A DNA stretch of 64,000 nucleotides. It comes from Dongia_B sp035539075 (GTDB taxonomy: Bacteria > Pseudomonadota > Alphaproteobacteria > Dongiales > Dongiaceae). The DNA is taken from the NCBI GenBank assembly GCA_035539075.1, contig DATLJB010000139.1, forward strand, positions 7,808-71,807, given 5' to 3'. The position numbers were made by a program, and so were the translations under genes. Every line of letters begins with the position of its first letter. The first letter of the stretch is position 1. Shown here one piece after another: positions 26,287 through 35,558 of this stretch. A model generated the notes under the pieces. The model worked only from the letters and a program-made list of their open reading frames with translations, made no database searches and was not told where the DNA came from.

Positions 26287-28722
26287 ATGATGTCTGAGAA
26301 CGAAACCAACGGCAACGGAACCGAATACGGTGCGGATTCGATCAAGGTGCTCAAGGGGCTCGACGCGGTGCGCAAGCGCCCGGGCATGTATATCGGCGAT
26401 ACCGATGATGGTTCGGGCCTGCATCACATGGTCTATGAGGTGGTGGACAATGCCATCGACGAAAGCCTGGCCGGCTGGTGCGACCGCGTCGACGTGATCC
26501 TGAACGGCGACGGTTCGGTAACGGTGCGCGATAACGGCCGCGGCATCCCGGTCGATATCCATAAGGAGGAAGGTGTCTCGGCGGCCGAGGTCATCATGAC
26601 CCAGCTCCATGCCGGCGGCAAATTCGACCAGAACTCCTACAAGGTCTCCGGCGGTTTGCACGGCGTCGGCGTCTCCGTCGTCAATGCCTTGAGCGAACGG
26701 CTCGATCTCACCATCTGGCGCGATGGCAAGGAGCATTTCCTGCGCTTCCGGCACGGCGATGTCGAAGCGCCGCTGGCCGTGGTCGGCGATGCCCCGATCA
26801 TCGACGGCAAGCCGAAGCGCGGCACGGAGGTGACATTCCTTGCCTCCAAGGAGACTTTCACCAAGACCGAATACGATTACGCCACCCTGGAACACCGCCT
26901 GCGGGAACTGGCCTTCCTCAATTCCGGCGTGCGCATGTTCCTGACCGATGCGCGCGGCGTCGAGCCGAAGCAGGTTGAATTGTTCTATGAGGGCGGCATC
27001 GAGGCCTTCGTGCGCTATCTCGACCGCAGCAAGAACGCGCTGCATCAGCCAATCGTCATGCTGGGCGAGAAGGATGGGATCACCGTCGAAGTGTCGATGG
27101 AATGGACCGACGCCTATCACGAGACCATGCTGTGCTTCACCAACAACATCCCGCAGCGCGACGGCGGCACCCATCTCGCCGGTTTCCGCGGCGCTCTCAC
27201 GCGCCAGGTCAACAAGTATGCCGAGGATAGCGGCATCGCCAAGAAGGAGAAGGTGGCGCTGAGCGGCGACGATGCCCGCGAAGGCCTCACCTGCGTGCTG
27301 TCGGTCAAGGTGCCGGACCCGAAGTTCTCGTCGCAGACCAAGGACAAGCTGGTTTCCTCCGAAGTCCGCCCGGTGGTCGAGAACATCGTCAACGAGCGCT
27401 TGAGCCAATGGTTCGAAGAGCATCCGACGGACGCAAAGCGCATCGTCGGCAAGGTGGTGGAAGCCGCCGCCGCCCGCGAAGCCGCAAGAAAGGCACGCGA
27501 ACTGACCCGCCGCAAGGGGGCGCTGGATATCTCCTCCCTGCCCGGCAAGCTTGCCGATTGCCAGGAGCGCGATCCGGCCCTGTCCGAACTCTTCATCGTC
27601 GAGGGTGACAGCGCCGGCGGTTCGGCCAAGCAGGGCCGCCACCGCAAGTCACAGGCGATCCTGCCGCTGCGCGGCAAGATCCTCAATGTCGAGCGGGCGC
27701 GCTTCGACAAGATGCTCTCCTCGGCCGAAATCGGCACGCTGATCGCCGCCCTCGGCACCAGCATCGGGCCGGAAGAATTCGATATCGAGAAGGCGCGCTA
27801 CCACAAGATCATCATCATGACCGACGCCGATGTCGACGGCTCGCATATCCGCACGCTGCTGCTGACCTTCTTCTACCGGCAGATGCCGCAGCTGATCGAA
27901 CGAGGCTATCTCTATATCGCCCAGCCGCCGCTCTATCGCGCCGCCCGCGGCAAGTCGGAACGCTATCTGAAGGATGACCGGGCGCTGGAAGACTACCTGA
28001 TCAGCGCCGGCATCGATGGCGCGCTGCTGCGCCTGAGCAACGGCACGCAGATCGCCAGCGCCGATCTTCGCCGCTTGGTCGATCTCGCCGCCCAGGCCCG
28101 CGGCCTGATGCAGCCGGTGATCCGCAAGGTGGGCTCGGCCGACGTGGTGGAGCAGAGCGCCATCCTCGGTGCGCTCAATCCGCAGGCCGCCAGCGATCCG
28201 AACATCGCGCTGGAGATCGCCAGGCGCCTCGATGCTTTGGCCCCCGCCAATGAACGCGGCTGGACCGGTCTTGCCGATCAGGATGGCGGGCTTGCGTTCC
28301 GCCGGCGCCTGCGCGGCATCACCGCCTCGCATGTGATCGATGCCGCGCTGATCCGCGGCGCCGAATGCCATCGCCTCGACGGGCTCAAGGCCGAGCTGAA
28401 GGAAACCTATGATGGTGCGGCCACGCTGGTGCTGCGCGACAAGGAAGTGACCATCCATGGCCCGATCGGCCTTGCCGAGGCGGTGATGGAACAGGGCCGC
28501 AAGGGCATCACCATCCAGCGCTACAAAGGTCTGGGCGAGATGAACCCCGAACAGCTCTGGGAAACCACGCTCGATCCCGAAGTGCGCAGCCTACTGCAAG
28601 TCAAGGTCAGCCATGCCGACGAGGCGGAAGAGATCTTCTCGACCCTGATGGGCGACGTGGTCGAGCCGCGCCGCGATTTCATCCAGCAGAACGCCCTCAA
28701 CGTCGCCAATCTCGACGTGTAA
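26287..28722 (+). CDS. gyrB: DNA gyrase subunit B
   Basis: ATPase subunit of gyrase, which introduces negative supercoils. It has 811 residues from ATG 26287, with other possible starts within three codons either side. The GHKL ATPase domain shows VRKRPGMYIGDTDDGSGLHH, the metal-binding EVVDNAIDE and DNGRGIP. The TOPRIM region has IVEGDSAGGSAKQGR, PLRGKILNVE and MTDADVDGSHIRTL. The C-terminus ends with QRYKGLGEMNPEQLWETT and FIQQNALNVANLDV. It is last in dnaN-recF-gyrB. Confidence 0.98.
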   Translation: MMSENETNGNGTEYGADSIKVLKGLDAVRKRPGMYIGDTDDGSGLHHMVYEVVDNAIDESLAGWCDRVDVILNGDGSVTVRDNGRGIPVDIHKEEGVSAAEVIMTQLHAGGKFDQNSYKVSGGLHGVGVSVVNALSERLDLTIWRDGKEHFLRFRHGDVEAPLAVVGDAPIIDGKPKRGTEVTFLASKETFTKTEYDYATLEHRLRELAFLNSGVRMFLTDARGVEPKQVELFYEGGIEAFVRYLDRSKNALHQPIVMLGEKDGITVEVSMEWTDAYHETMLCFTNNIPQRDGGTHLAGFRGALTRQVNKYAEDSGIAKKEKVALSGDDAREGLTCVLSVKVPDPKFSSQTKDKLVSSEVRPVVENIVNERLSQWFEEHPTDAKRIVGKVVEAAAAREAARKARELTRRKGALDISSLPGKLADCQERDPALSELFIVEGDSAGGSAKQGRHRKSQAILPLRGKILNVERARFDKMLSSAEIGTLIAALGTSIGPEEFDIEKARYHKIIIMTDADVDGSHIRTLLLTFFYRQMPQLIERGYLYIAQPPLYRAARGKSERYLKDDRALEDYLISAGIDGALLRLSNGTQIASADLRRLVDLAAQARGLMQPVIRKVGSADVVEQSAILGALNPQAASDPNIALEIARRLDALAPANERGWTGLADQDGGLAFRRRLRGITASHVIDAALIRGAECHRLDGLKAELKETYDGAATLVLRDKEVTIHGPIGLAEAVMEQGRKGITIQRYKGLGEMNPEQLWETTLDPEVRSLLQVKVSHADEAEEIFSTLMGDVVEPRRDFIQQNALNVANLDV

Positions 28723-28922
28723 GCGGAGGATGTTGTCGTCGAGTTCGATAGTTCGACTCTATTGGCGGTAAAACTGACTCTGGCTCGCACAAAAGATCGA
28801 CTCTCAGGCGCAACCTACTGTCATTCGGCGCGGGGTTTGGATGCCGATCGGCATGCTAAGTCGTTGCAACTTGTGCAAACTAAGGGGTCCGCATTCGGGG
28901 CCGGATCACAGAATATTTGCAA

Positions 28923-28956
28923 AAAGAGACCACGACTGACAGGTCGCGGTCTCTTT
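28923..28956. terminator. Bidirectional terminator between gyrB and the DegP-like gene
   Basis: Stem aaagagacc (28923-28931) with ggtctcttt (28948-28956), an A-C mismatch, an inner cgac/gtcg pair and loop tgacag. A-runs precede and T-runs follow it, so it can act on both strands. It is 200 bases after the gyrB stop; the 28723-28920 stretch has no gene. Confidence 0.8.
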
Positions 28957-28997
28957 CTGTCTATTCCTTGCCGCAACCAAGGCGCGGCCCAACCGTG

Positions 28998-29939
28998 CTA
29001 TTGATCGGCAGCAGGGATGACCATCGCGCGACGGATGCCGCCGCCGCTCATGATGGTGAAGCTCAGCTTCTGCCCCACCACCTCTTCCGTCAGATGCCGA
29101 TGCAGATCGTCGATCGAATAGATCGGCTGGTCACCGACGCCGAGGATCACGTCTCCCTTGTGAAGACCGGCGCGCTGGCTGGGCCCGTCCGACGTCAATT
29201 CGACGATTTGCACGGCGGTGCCGCTCTGTCGCTGCAAGCTGCGGCTGAGGCGCGCGTCGAGGGTGATCGTTTGACCGGCGAAGCCGAGGATGGCGCGTTT
29301 CACTCGCCCGTCGCGCATCAGCCGCATGGTGACGTCGATCGCCGTATCGATGCCAATTGCAAAGCAGAGCCCCTGGGCCTGGCCGATCATCGCCGTATTG
29401 ATGCCGACCACAAGGCCCGCCCCATCGACCAGGGCGCCGCCGGAATTGCCGGGATTAAGCGCCGCATCCGTCTGGATGACGCTTTCGATCAATCTGCCTG
29501 AAGGGGAACGCAGGGTCCGCCCCAGCGCGCTGACGATGCCGGCCGTGACCGTCGCCTGGAAGCCAAGCGGATTGCCGATGGCGACGACCAGCTGGCCGAC
29601 GCGCAGACGCGCAGAGCTGCCGAGCCGGGCGTAGGGAAAGTCGCCGCCTTCGAGACGCAGAACCGCGAGGTCCGTGGCGGGGTCGTCGCCGATCAGCGTC
29701 GCCGCGAATTGGCGCCCGTCGGTCAATCTGGCGGAGATGCGGGTAGCCCCGGAGACCACATGGCTATTGGTCAGGAGATAGCCGTCAGGGGCATAGAGGA
29801 CACCCGAACCGGTGCCCTGTCGCGGCCCTTCGGCAAGGATATGCACGACGGCCGGTCCGACCGTATCGAAGGCATGGGCGACGCGGGCCGAATAAGGGTC
29901 CAGGGTTTCATCCAAGTGAAGCGGAGAATCGTATGGCAT
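28998..29939 (-). CDS. DegP/HtrA-like serine protease with PDZ domain, no visible export signal
   Basis: Trypsin-fold S1C protease followed by one PDZ domain. From the ATG at 29939 it has 313 residues and starts PYDSPLHLDETLDPYSARV, without a signal peptide. The frame is open to 30119, but that extension is also not a good signal sequence. The catalytic triad is complete: H in LLTNSHVVSGA, D in ATDLAVLRL and S in NPGNSGGAL. The PDZ covers about the last 90 residues (LTSDGPSQRAGLHKGDVILGVG). It may be cytoplasmic, or exported by an unrecognised route. It is isolated: convergent with gyrB and separated by about 240 bases from the MCP gene. Confidence 0.9.
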   Translation of the reverse strand: MPYDSPLHLDETLDPYSARVAHAFDTVGPAVVHILAEGPRQGTGSGVLYAPDGYLLTNSHVVSGATRISARLTDGRQFAATLIGDDPATDLAVLRLEGGDFPYARLGSSARLRVGQLVVAIGNPLGFQATVTAGIVSALGRTLRSPSGRLIESVIQTDAALNPGNSGGALVDGAGLVVGINTAMIGQAQGLCFAIGIDTAIDVTMRLMRDGRVKRAILGFAGQTITLDARLSRSLQRQSGTAVQIVELTSDGPSQRAGLHKGDVILGVGDQPIYSIDDLHRHLTEEVVGQKLSFTIMSGGGIRRAMVIPAADQ

Positions 29940-30177
29940 GGGTGAGAGATAGGCAGCAGCCGGACCGGTTGCAAGGCGCGTCCGCTTGGCTTCGTCGGAC
30001 CAAGGCCGTACCTGCCGAGGCTCTTCAACGCTAATGCCAACAAGCTGAACCCCGGCGGACATGGCGCGAAGGTTGCCGAAGAGCGTGACCCTCAACCGGC
30101 ACCCAATCACGGCCACCATCTGACGGCTAGTCTACGGCCGCCCAGGCTCAGATCGACTAGGCTCCAGTCGACTAGGT

Positions 30178-31872
30178 TCAGGCCGACCTGATCCTCTGCA
30201 GGAAGTTGCGCACCTCCGCCCGCATCGCGTCGGACTTCTGGCGCATGGCCGACGAAGACTGGGCGACCGTGCGGGCGGATTGGTCTGTGGTGCCCACAGC
30301 CGTCGTCACCTCGGCGATGACCTCAGTAATCTGCCGGGTTTCGCTTGCGGTGACGTCGCTGTTGCGACTGATTTCGGCGGTCGCGGCATTCTGCTGCTCG
30401 ATCGCCGTGGCGATGGTGCTGGTGGTCGCCTCGAGATCGACGATGGCGGCGGCGATGTCGCGGACATTGACCACCGCTTCCTGGGTGGCCTGCCGGACCG
30501 CCTCGATGTTCTGCCGGATTTCTTCGGTGGCCGAGGTTGTCTGATTGGCCAGCGCCTTCACTTCCGAGGCCACCACAGTGAAACCCTTGCCAGCCTCACC
30601 GGCCCGCGCCGCTTCGATCGTCGCATTGAGGGCGAGCAGATTGGTCTGGGCGGCGATGTCATTGATGATGTCGACCACCGAGCCGATCGCCTTCACCTTG
30701 TCGGCCAGCGCGGCCACCTGCTGCTCGGTCTGCGCCGAGCGCCCCTGGGTGCGCTGGACCACGTCGCGGGCGACGTGGATCTGGCGGCCGATCTCGACGA
30801 TCGACATCTTCAGCTCCTGGGCGGCGGAGGCGACGGTCTGCACATTGTTGGCGACCGAGGCCGCCGCATGATTGACGCGCTGTGTCCCTTCAGCCGAAGC
30901 CTGCGCGCTGCTGGTGAGGCCGGCCGCCGTGGTCGAGGTCTGGTCGACCTCCTTGGCCAGCGATTCAACGACCGAGCCCACGGCGGTTTCGAAATCCTCG
31001 GCGAACTTCAGCACCGTCGCGCGGCGGTCGGCCTCGGCCTGCTTCTCGGCCGCGGCTTGGCGTTCCCGCAGGCTCTCGCTCTCCTTCAGCTGTTCCCGAA
31101 AGCGCACGAAAGCAGTCGTCAAGCGGCCGATTTCCGTGCGGCCGGACTCGTTCTCGACAACGGCGTCGAAATGCCCCTCCGCGAGGCCTTCCAGGGCCGC
31201 CACCGTCCGGTTGAGCGGACCGGTGATCAGGCGGCTGATGATATAGGTAAGGCCAATGCCGACCGCCAGGCCAATGAGCAACAGCACCACCACCAGCGCC
31301 GCGCGCTTCATGAAGAGCGCGTTTACATCGTCAATGAAGATGCCCGTCGTCACCACCCAGTTCCAATGCTTGTCGAGAACGCTGAGGAAGAGTTTGGGCG
31401 TATCATTGACCTGCGACCCCGGACGCCTTCCGAGAAAGGTAGAGAAGCCTTCTAGGGGCGGCTGGCTGCTCGCCGCCGCGAGATATCCGACATAGTTGCC
31501 GCGCGCCTGTTCGTCGGCGGTCTGCAAAATGTTTTTGCCGATATCGTTGGGCCGGGTGGGATGCATCCACAGGATCCCGTCGCGATCGAACACGAAGAAA
31601 TAGTTCTTGCCGTCGTAATTGACCTTGGAAAGCGCGTCCAGCGCGGCCTTCTTGGCGTCGCCGGTATTCATCTTGCCGTCGGCTTCCAGATCGCCATAGC
31701 GATTGACGATGCTGAGAGCGATCTCGTCTAGGGCACGCAACTTGGATTTCCGATCCTCGATCATGCCGTTCCGCATGTCATAGAGCATGTAGGCCGTCAG
31801 ACCGACGATGATCAGCGAGAAGGCCAGGGGAATCAGAAACAGCTTCTTGCTGATGCTCAGTTTACGCAACAT
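30178..31872 (-). CDS. Methyl-accepting chemotaxis protein with single Cache domain
   Basis: Transmembrane chemoreceptor that signals through CheA/CheW. The ATG at 31872 is preferred, with GGAG upstream; the open frame extends 36 codons further. Order: TM1 (residues 10-32), periplasmic sCache domain (about 33-190, with DGILWMHPTRPNDIGKN and HWNWVVTTGIFIDDV), TM2 (about 193-215), HAMP (about 215-270), then the coiled-coil signalling domain with the tip sequence DIINDIAAQTNLLALNATIEAARAGE-like region. No C-terminal methyltransferase-tethering pentapeptide is seen. sCache receptors of this type often bind small organic acids, but the ligand is unknown. Confidence 0.95.
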   Translation of the reverse strand: MLRKLSISKKLFLIPLAFSLIIVGLTAYMLYDMRNGMIEDRKSKLRALDEIALSIVNRYGDLEADGKMNTGDAKKAALDALSKVNYDGKNYFFVFDRDGILWMHPTRPNDIGKNILQTADEQARGNYVGYLAAASSQPPLEGFSTFLGRRPGSQVNDTPKLFLSVLDKHWNWVVTTGIFIDDVNALFMKRAALVVVLLLIGLAVGIGLTYIISRLITGPLNRTVAALEGLAEGHFDAVVENESGRTEIGRLTTAFVRFREQLKESESLRERQAAAEKQAEADRRATVLKFAEDFETAVGSVVESLAKEVDQTSTTAAGLTSSAQASAEGTQRVNHAAASVANNVQTVASAAQELKMSIVEIGRQIHVARDVVQRTQGRSAQTEQQVAALADKVKAIGSVVDIINDIAAQTNLLALNATIEAARAGEAGKGFTVVASEVKALANQTTSATEEIRQNIEAVRQATQEAVVNVRDIAAAIVDLEATTSTIATAIEQQNAATAEISRNSDVTASETRQITEVIAEVTTAVGTTDQSARTVAQSSSAMRQKSDAMRAEVRNFLQRIRSA

Positions 31873-32223
31873 ATCGGCTCCGATACGAAAGATGGACAAG
31901 GCATCCTGCGTGAGATTTATTGCCGATCTGTAAACATCAAAACCTAGTTCGCTTAAGCTGAACGCAGGGTTGCGATGCAAGTGACACTGGCCTGCATCTT
32001 CGCGATGCAGGTCCGGCTCGGCAATTCACACCAACCGCTAACAGTGGCAGTTTCGAGAAACGTAACTCGCAGATCTTTCGCGGCGATTTGCCGAGCGACG
32101 CCGCGAGCTCTATCTCAACCGTCGCGTGCGGGAAATAGGCCACATTCTTGGCGGCGTCCCGATGAACCTCGAAGACCGGCTGAAAAAAATCACCGGCGAC
32201 GGCCGGCAGTGGCAACCGGCGAA
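31873..32223. other. Intergenic region between MCP and pdeM genes
   Basis: About 350 bases containing the MCP promoter region. A frame on the plus strand (about 32066-32280) reads protein-like (REIGHILGGVPMNLEDRLKK) but lacks a start codon with a ribosome-binding site and runs into the 3' end of the opposite-strand phosphoesterase gene. I do not call it a gene; it could be a remnant. Confidence 0.4.
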
Positions 32224-32961
32224 TCAGCGATCGGGGAATCTGTGCGACATCGAGAAATCGGTGTCGGGGCGAAGATGGCGGGCGTTGATCGGATAGAGGC
32301 GCCCGCGCTCCGACAGCAGGACGCGAAAACCCGCCGGGAACTGCTCAATGATGGCGGGATGCAGGATGTTCAATCCACCGGCATAGGCGCCGAAGGCCGG
32401 CAAGAGCAGGCGTCCCGCGCCAAGCAGGAAGCAGCGCCGGCGCAGCAGCCGGCCCGCGAGCGACACCAGCGCCACCGGATGGAAATGGCCGAAGACGATG
32501 TTCTGCGGTCCCTGGTCGGGCGCTGGGTCGCCGCCATCCGCGAGATCATGCCTGAAGGTGAGGTCGGAGATGGAAATGGCCGTCGCCGATATGCCGCCGA
32601 CGATATCGGGCAGGACCGGATCGTGATTGCCGGTGATCCAAACCCAATCAAGATTGCCCGTCAGTTGCTGCAATCGCGCGAGATCGCCGAGATCGAGACG
32701 GGCGCTCGCGGCGCGGTCGTGAAAGCTGTCGCCAAGGCAGATCACCCGGCGCGGCCCGTAAGTTCCGATGACGCGGGTGATATCCGCTAATGTCTGGGTC
32801 GTGTCATGAGGCGGCAGCATGCGATGCGCTGAAGCCGCGAAAGACGAGCCCTTCTCGAAATGGAGATCGGCCACCACCAGCAATTGCTGGTCGGGCCAGT
32901 AGAGTGCGCCCGAGGGATCGAGATGCAGGCGGGCGCCGCCGAAGAGAATTTCCAGAGTCAT
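32224..32961 (-). CDS. pdeM: Ligase-associated DNA damage response endonuclease PdeM
   Basis: Calcineurin-like metallophosphoesterase of the ligase-associated DNA damage response set. From the ATG at 32961 it has 245 residues; an ATG four codons upstream (32973) is equally possible. Metal-binding motifs in order are VADLHFEKGS, CLGDSFHD, WITGNHDP and VFGHFHP. It starts 8-20 bases after the helicase stop, so it is the second gene of that operon. Confidence 0.95.
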   Translation of the reverse strand: MTLEILFGGARLHLDPSGALYWPDQQLLVVADLHFEKGSSFAASAHRMLPPHDTTQTLADITRVIGTYGPRRVICLGDSFHDRAASARLDLGDLARLQQLTGNLDWVWITGNHDPVLPDIVGGISATAISISDLTFRHDLADGGDPAPDQGPQNIVFGHFHPVALVSLAGRLLRRRCFLLGAGRLLLPAFGAYAGGLNILHPAIIEQFPAGFRVLLSERGRLYPINARHLRPDTDFSMSHRFPDR

Positions 32962-32980
32962 TGGGAGGGTCATCGGAGGG

Positions 32981-35500
32981 TCATGGGATTTCGAAGGCCA
33001 TGGAATGGGGCTCCCTCTCCGTCGCCTCAGCGATGAGATCCTGGGCGGCCGCATCCAGCAACTCGTCGACTGCCTCGCCTTCGATGCGTTCGCGGCCGAT
33101 ATCCAGCAGGATCGGCACGGCCAGGGGCGAAACATGCGGCAGGCGGCGGAATGTCACCTTGCCCGCAATACGCGCGAGAAAATCGCTCAGCCGCCCGACA
33201 TCGGCGAGGTTCCAGGCGGCGTCCTGGTGGGTGGCCCGCAGCAGGATATGCCCGGGTTCATGCTTGCGCAGCACGTCATAGATGAGGTCGGCATTGAAGG
33301 TTACCTGCTTGCGGCTTTTTTCGGCGCCGGGATGCCGGCGCTCGATCAGGCCGGCGATCACCGCGACGTTGCGGAAACTGCGCCGCAACATGGAGGATTC
33401 CTCCAGCCATTCTTCCAGATCGTCGCCCAGCATATCAGGGGCCAGCAGCTGCTCGATCTGCGCCTTGTCAGGCGCCCGCAGGCCCCAGATGCCGAGCACA
33501 TAGTCGCTGGCGACGAAGCCCAGCGGCTTCAATCCCATCTTTTCCATGCGGCGCGTCAGCAGCATGCCGAGGGTCTGGTGGGCGTTGCGCCCTTCGAAGC
33601 AATAGGCGACCAGGAACTCTTTGCTGCCGCGCGGAAAGGATTCGATCACCACACCCTGCCCGCTCGGCAGACGGGACTGCCGCCGCTGCAGTAGCAGCCA
33701 GTCGCGAATGTCGGGCGGCAGCGATTGATGATGCCGGGTATCGGCGAGCAGCGCTCGCACACGCCTGGCGAGGCCCGTGGTCAACGGCAGCCGCCCGCCG
33801 GCATAGGCCGGCACTTTTGGATCGCCTTGCTTCGCCGGGCTGCATTCGACGGCCATCGCCCGAATACCTTCGAAACGCAGCAGCCGGCCGGCAAAGATGA
33901 AGGCATCGCCGGGCCTCAAGCCCTGGACGAACCATTCCTCCACCTCTCCCAGTGTCGGGCCCCGCCGCATCCTTACCCGCAGCATCGGCGCCTCGACGAT
34001 GGTGCCGACATTCATGCGATACTGGCGGGCAACGATCGGCGCGGCAATCTGATAGCTGCCGTCCTGCTGTTGCGCCAGGCGATGATAACGCTCATAGGCG
34101 CGCAACGTATAACCGCCATGGACGACATAGGCGAAGACATCGTCGAATTCCTGGCGGGAAAGATTCCGGAAAGGGTAGCTGGTAGTCACTTCGGCGAAGA
34201 GGCCGTCAGGCCAGACGGGCTCAGAGCAGGCGGTGCCGAGAATGTGCTGGGCCAGCACATCGAGGCAATGCGGCCGCGCGGGATAGCCGTCGAGTTCGCC
34301 CGCCAATGCGGCCTCCATCGCCGCCTGGCACTCCAGCAACTCGAAGCGGTTGGCTGGCACCAGGATGGCCCGGCTCGGCTCATCGAGGCGGTGATTGGCC
34401 CGGCCGATGCGCTGCAGCAGCCGGCTCGACCCCTTCGGCGCACCGACCTGGACGACGAGATCGACATTGCCCCAATCGATGCCGAGATCGAGCGACGAAG
34501 TGCAGACAACCGCGCGCAACCGGCCGGCGGCCATTGCCGCTTCGATTCTGCGGCGCTGCTCCACCGAGAGGCTGCCGTGATGGAGCGCGATCGGCAGGTT
34601 CGCCTCGTTCTCGCGCCACAACCCCTGAAAGATCAGCTCCGCCTGGGCGCGCGTATTCACGAAAACCAGCGTGGTACGATGGGCGGCGATGGCGCGATAA
34701 ATATCGCCGACGGCATGCTGCGCCATATGACCGCCCCAGGGGACGCGTTTCTCCGCCAGCAGGATCGAGATATCGGGCGCAGCGCCGGCCGGACCGCGGA
34801 TCACCGCTGCCGGGCGGCGGCGAAAGGAGAGGTATTTCGCCATTTCCCTGGGATCCGGGATGGTGGCGGAAAGACCGATGAAGCGGGCCTTCGGCGCCAG
34901 CTTGGCAAGGCGCGCCAATCCAAGCGACAGCAATTGGCCGCGCTTGGTATCGGCAATGGCGTGCAGCTCGTCGATGATGATCGCCCTGAGCCCGCCGAAC
35001 AGCTTCGCTGCATCCGCGTAGGAGAGCAGCAGCGCCAGCGATTCCGGTGTGGTCAGCATGATCTCCGGCGGCTGGCGGCGCTGCCGCTGCCGGCGGTTTT
35101 GCGGCGTGTCGCCGGTCCGCACCTCGCAGCGGATGCCAAGCGCCATCTCGCTGATCGGTGCTTCCAGGTTGCGGCCGATATCTACCGTGAGGGCCTTCAG
35201 CGGCGAGATGTACAGGGTGTGAAAGCCGTGCGGCCTGCTCTGCGGGTCGCGCAGGGCGAGATCGTTCAGGCTGGGCAGGAAACCGGCCAGGGTCTTGCCG
35301 CCGCCGGTCGGCGCCACCAACAGGACCGATTGCCCGGCCGTCGCCTTTCCGCCACCGGTCCGCGCCAGCATTTCCAGCTGGTGGGGATAGGGCGACCAGC
35401 CGCGCGCCTTGAACCAGGCCGCGAGCGGAGGTGCCAGGACCTGTTCCGGCGGGGGCAGTTCCGGGAACGCGGCCGGCGGCTGTGGGGCGACGAGATCCAT
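32981..35500 (-). CDS. Ligase-associated DNA damage response DEXH-box helicase (Lhr-like)
   Basis: Superfamily 2 helicase of 839 residues belonging to the four-gene ligase-associated repair set. Walker A is VAPTGGGKT (62-70), the DEXH box is IIDELHA, motif III is GLSATIPDP and the C-terminal RecA domain has TSSLDLGIDWG and QRIGRANHR. The remaining ~400 residues form the Lhr winged-helix and core region. It is divergent from the exonuclease gene across 58 bases. A 598-codon open frame on the opposite strand is a shadow. Confidence 0.95.
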   Translation of the reverse strand: MDLVAPQPPAAFPELPPPEQVLAPPLAAWFKARGWSPYPHQLEMLARTGGGKATAGQSVLLVAPTGGGKTLAGFLPSLNDLALRDPQSRPHGFHTLYISPLKALTVDIGRNLEAPISEMALGIRCEVRTGDTPQNRRQRQRRQPPEIMLTTPESLALLLSYADAAKLFGGLRAIIIDELHAIADTKRGQLLSLGLARLAKLAPKARFIGLSATIPDPREMAKYLSFRRRPAAVIRGPAGAAPDISILLAEKRVPWGGHMAQHAVGDIYRAIAAHRTTLVFVNTRAQAELIFQGLWRENEANLPIALHHGSLSVEQRRRIEAAMAAGRLRAVVCTSSLDLGIDWGNVDLVVQVGAPKGSSRLLQRIGRANHRLDEPSRAILVPANRFELLECQAAMEAALAGELDGYPARPHCLDVLAQHILGTACSEPVWPDGLFAEVTTSYPFRNLSRQEFDDVFAYVVHGGYTLRAYERYHRLAQQQDGSYQIAAPIVARQYRMNVGTIVEAPMLRVRMRRGPTLGEVEEWFVQGLRPGDAFIFAGRLLRFEGIRAMAVECSPAKQGDPKVPAYAGGRLPLTTGLARRVRALLADTRHHQSLPPDIRDWLLLQRRQSRLPSGQGVVIESFPRGSKEFLVAYCFEGRNAHQTLGMLLTRRMEKMGLKPLGFVASDYVLGIWGLRAPDKAQIEQLLAPDMLGDDLEEWLEESSMLRRSFRNVAVIAGLIERRHPGAEKSRKQVTFNADLIYDVLRKHEPGHILLRATHQDAAWNLADVGRLSDFLARIAGKVTFRRLPHVSPLAVPILLDIGRERIEGEAVDELLDAAAQDLIAEATEREPHSMAFEIP

Positions 35501-35558
35501 AGAGCGAATAGGAGCGCCTGATGCAACCTGACCCGAGGTAGAATTATTTATTGGACGG

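Noticed and set aside
24541..27642. Long minus-strand frames opposite dnaN, recF and gyrB
   Set aside because: Antisense shadows of conserved replication genes.
32066..32280. Protein-like plus-strand frame (REIGHILGGVPMNLEDRLKK)
   Set aside because: No start codon with a ribosome-binding site and it runs into the opposite pdeM gene; at most a gene remnant.
33725..35521. 598-codon plus-strand frame opposite the DEXH helicase
   Set aside because: Antisense shadow; all helicase motifs lie on the minus strand.
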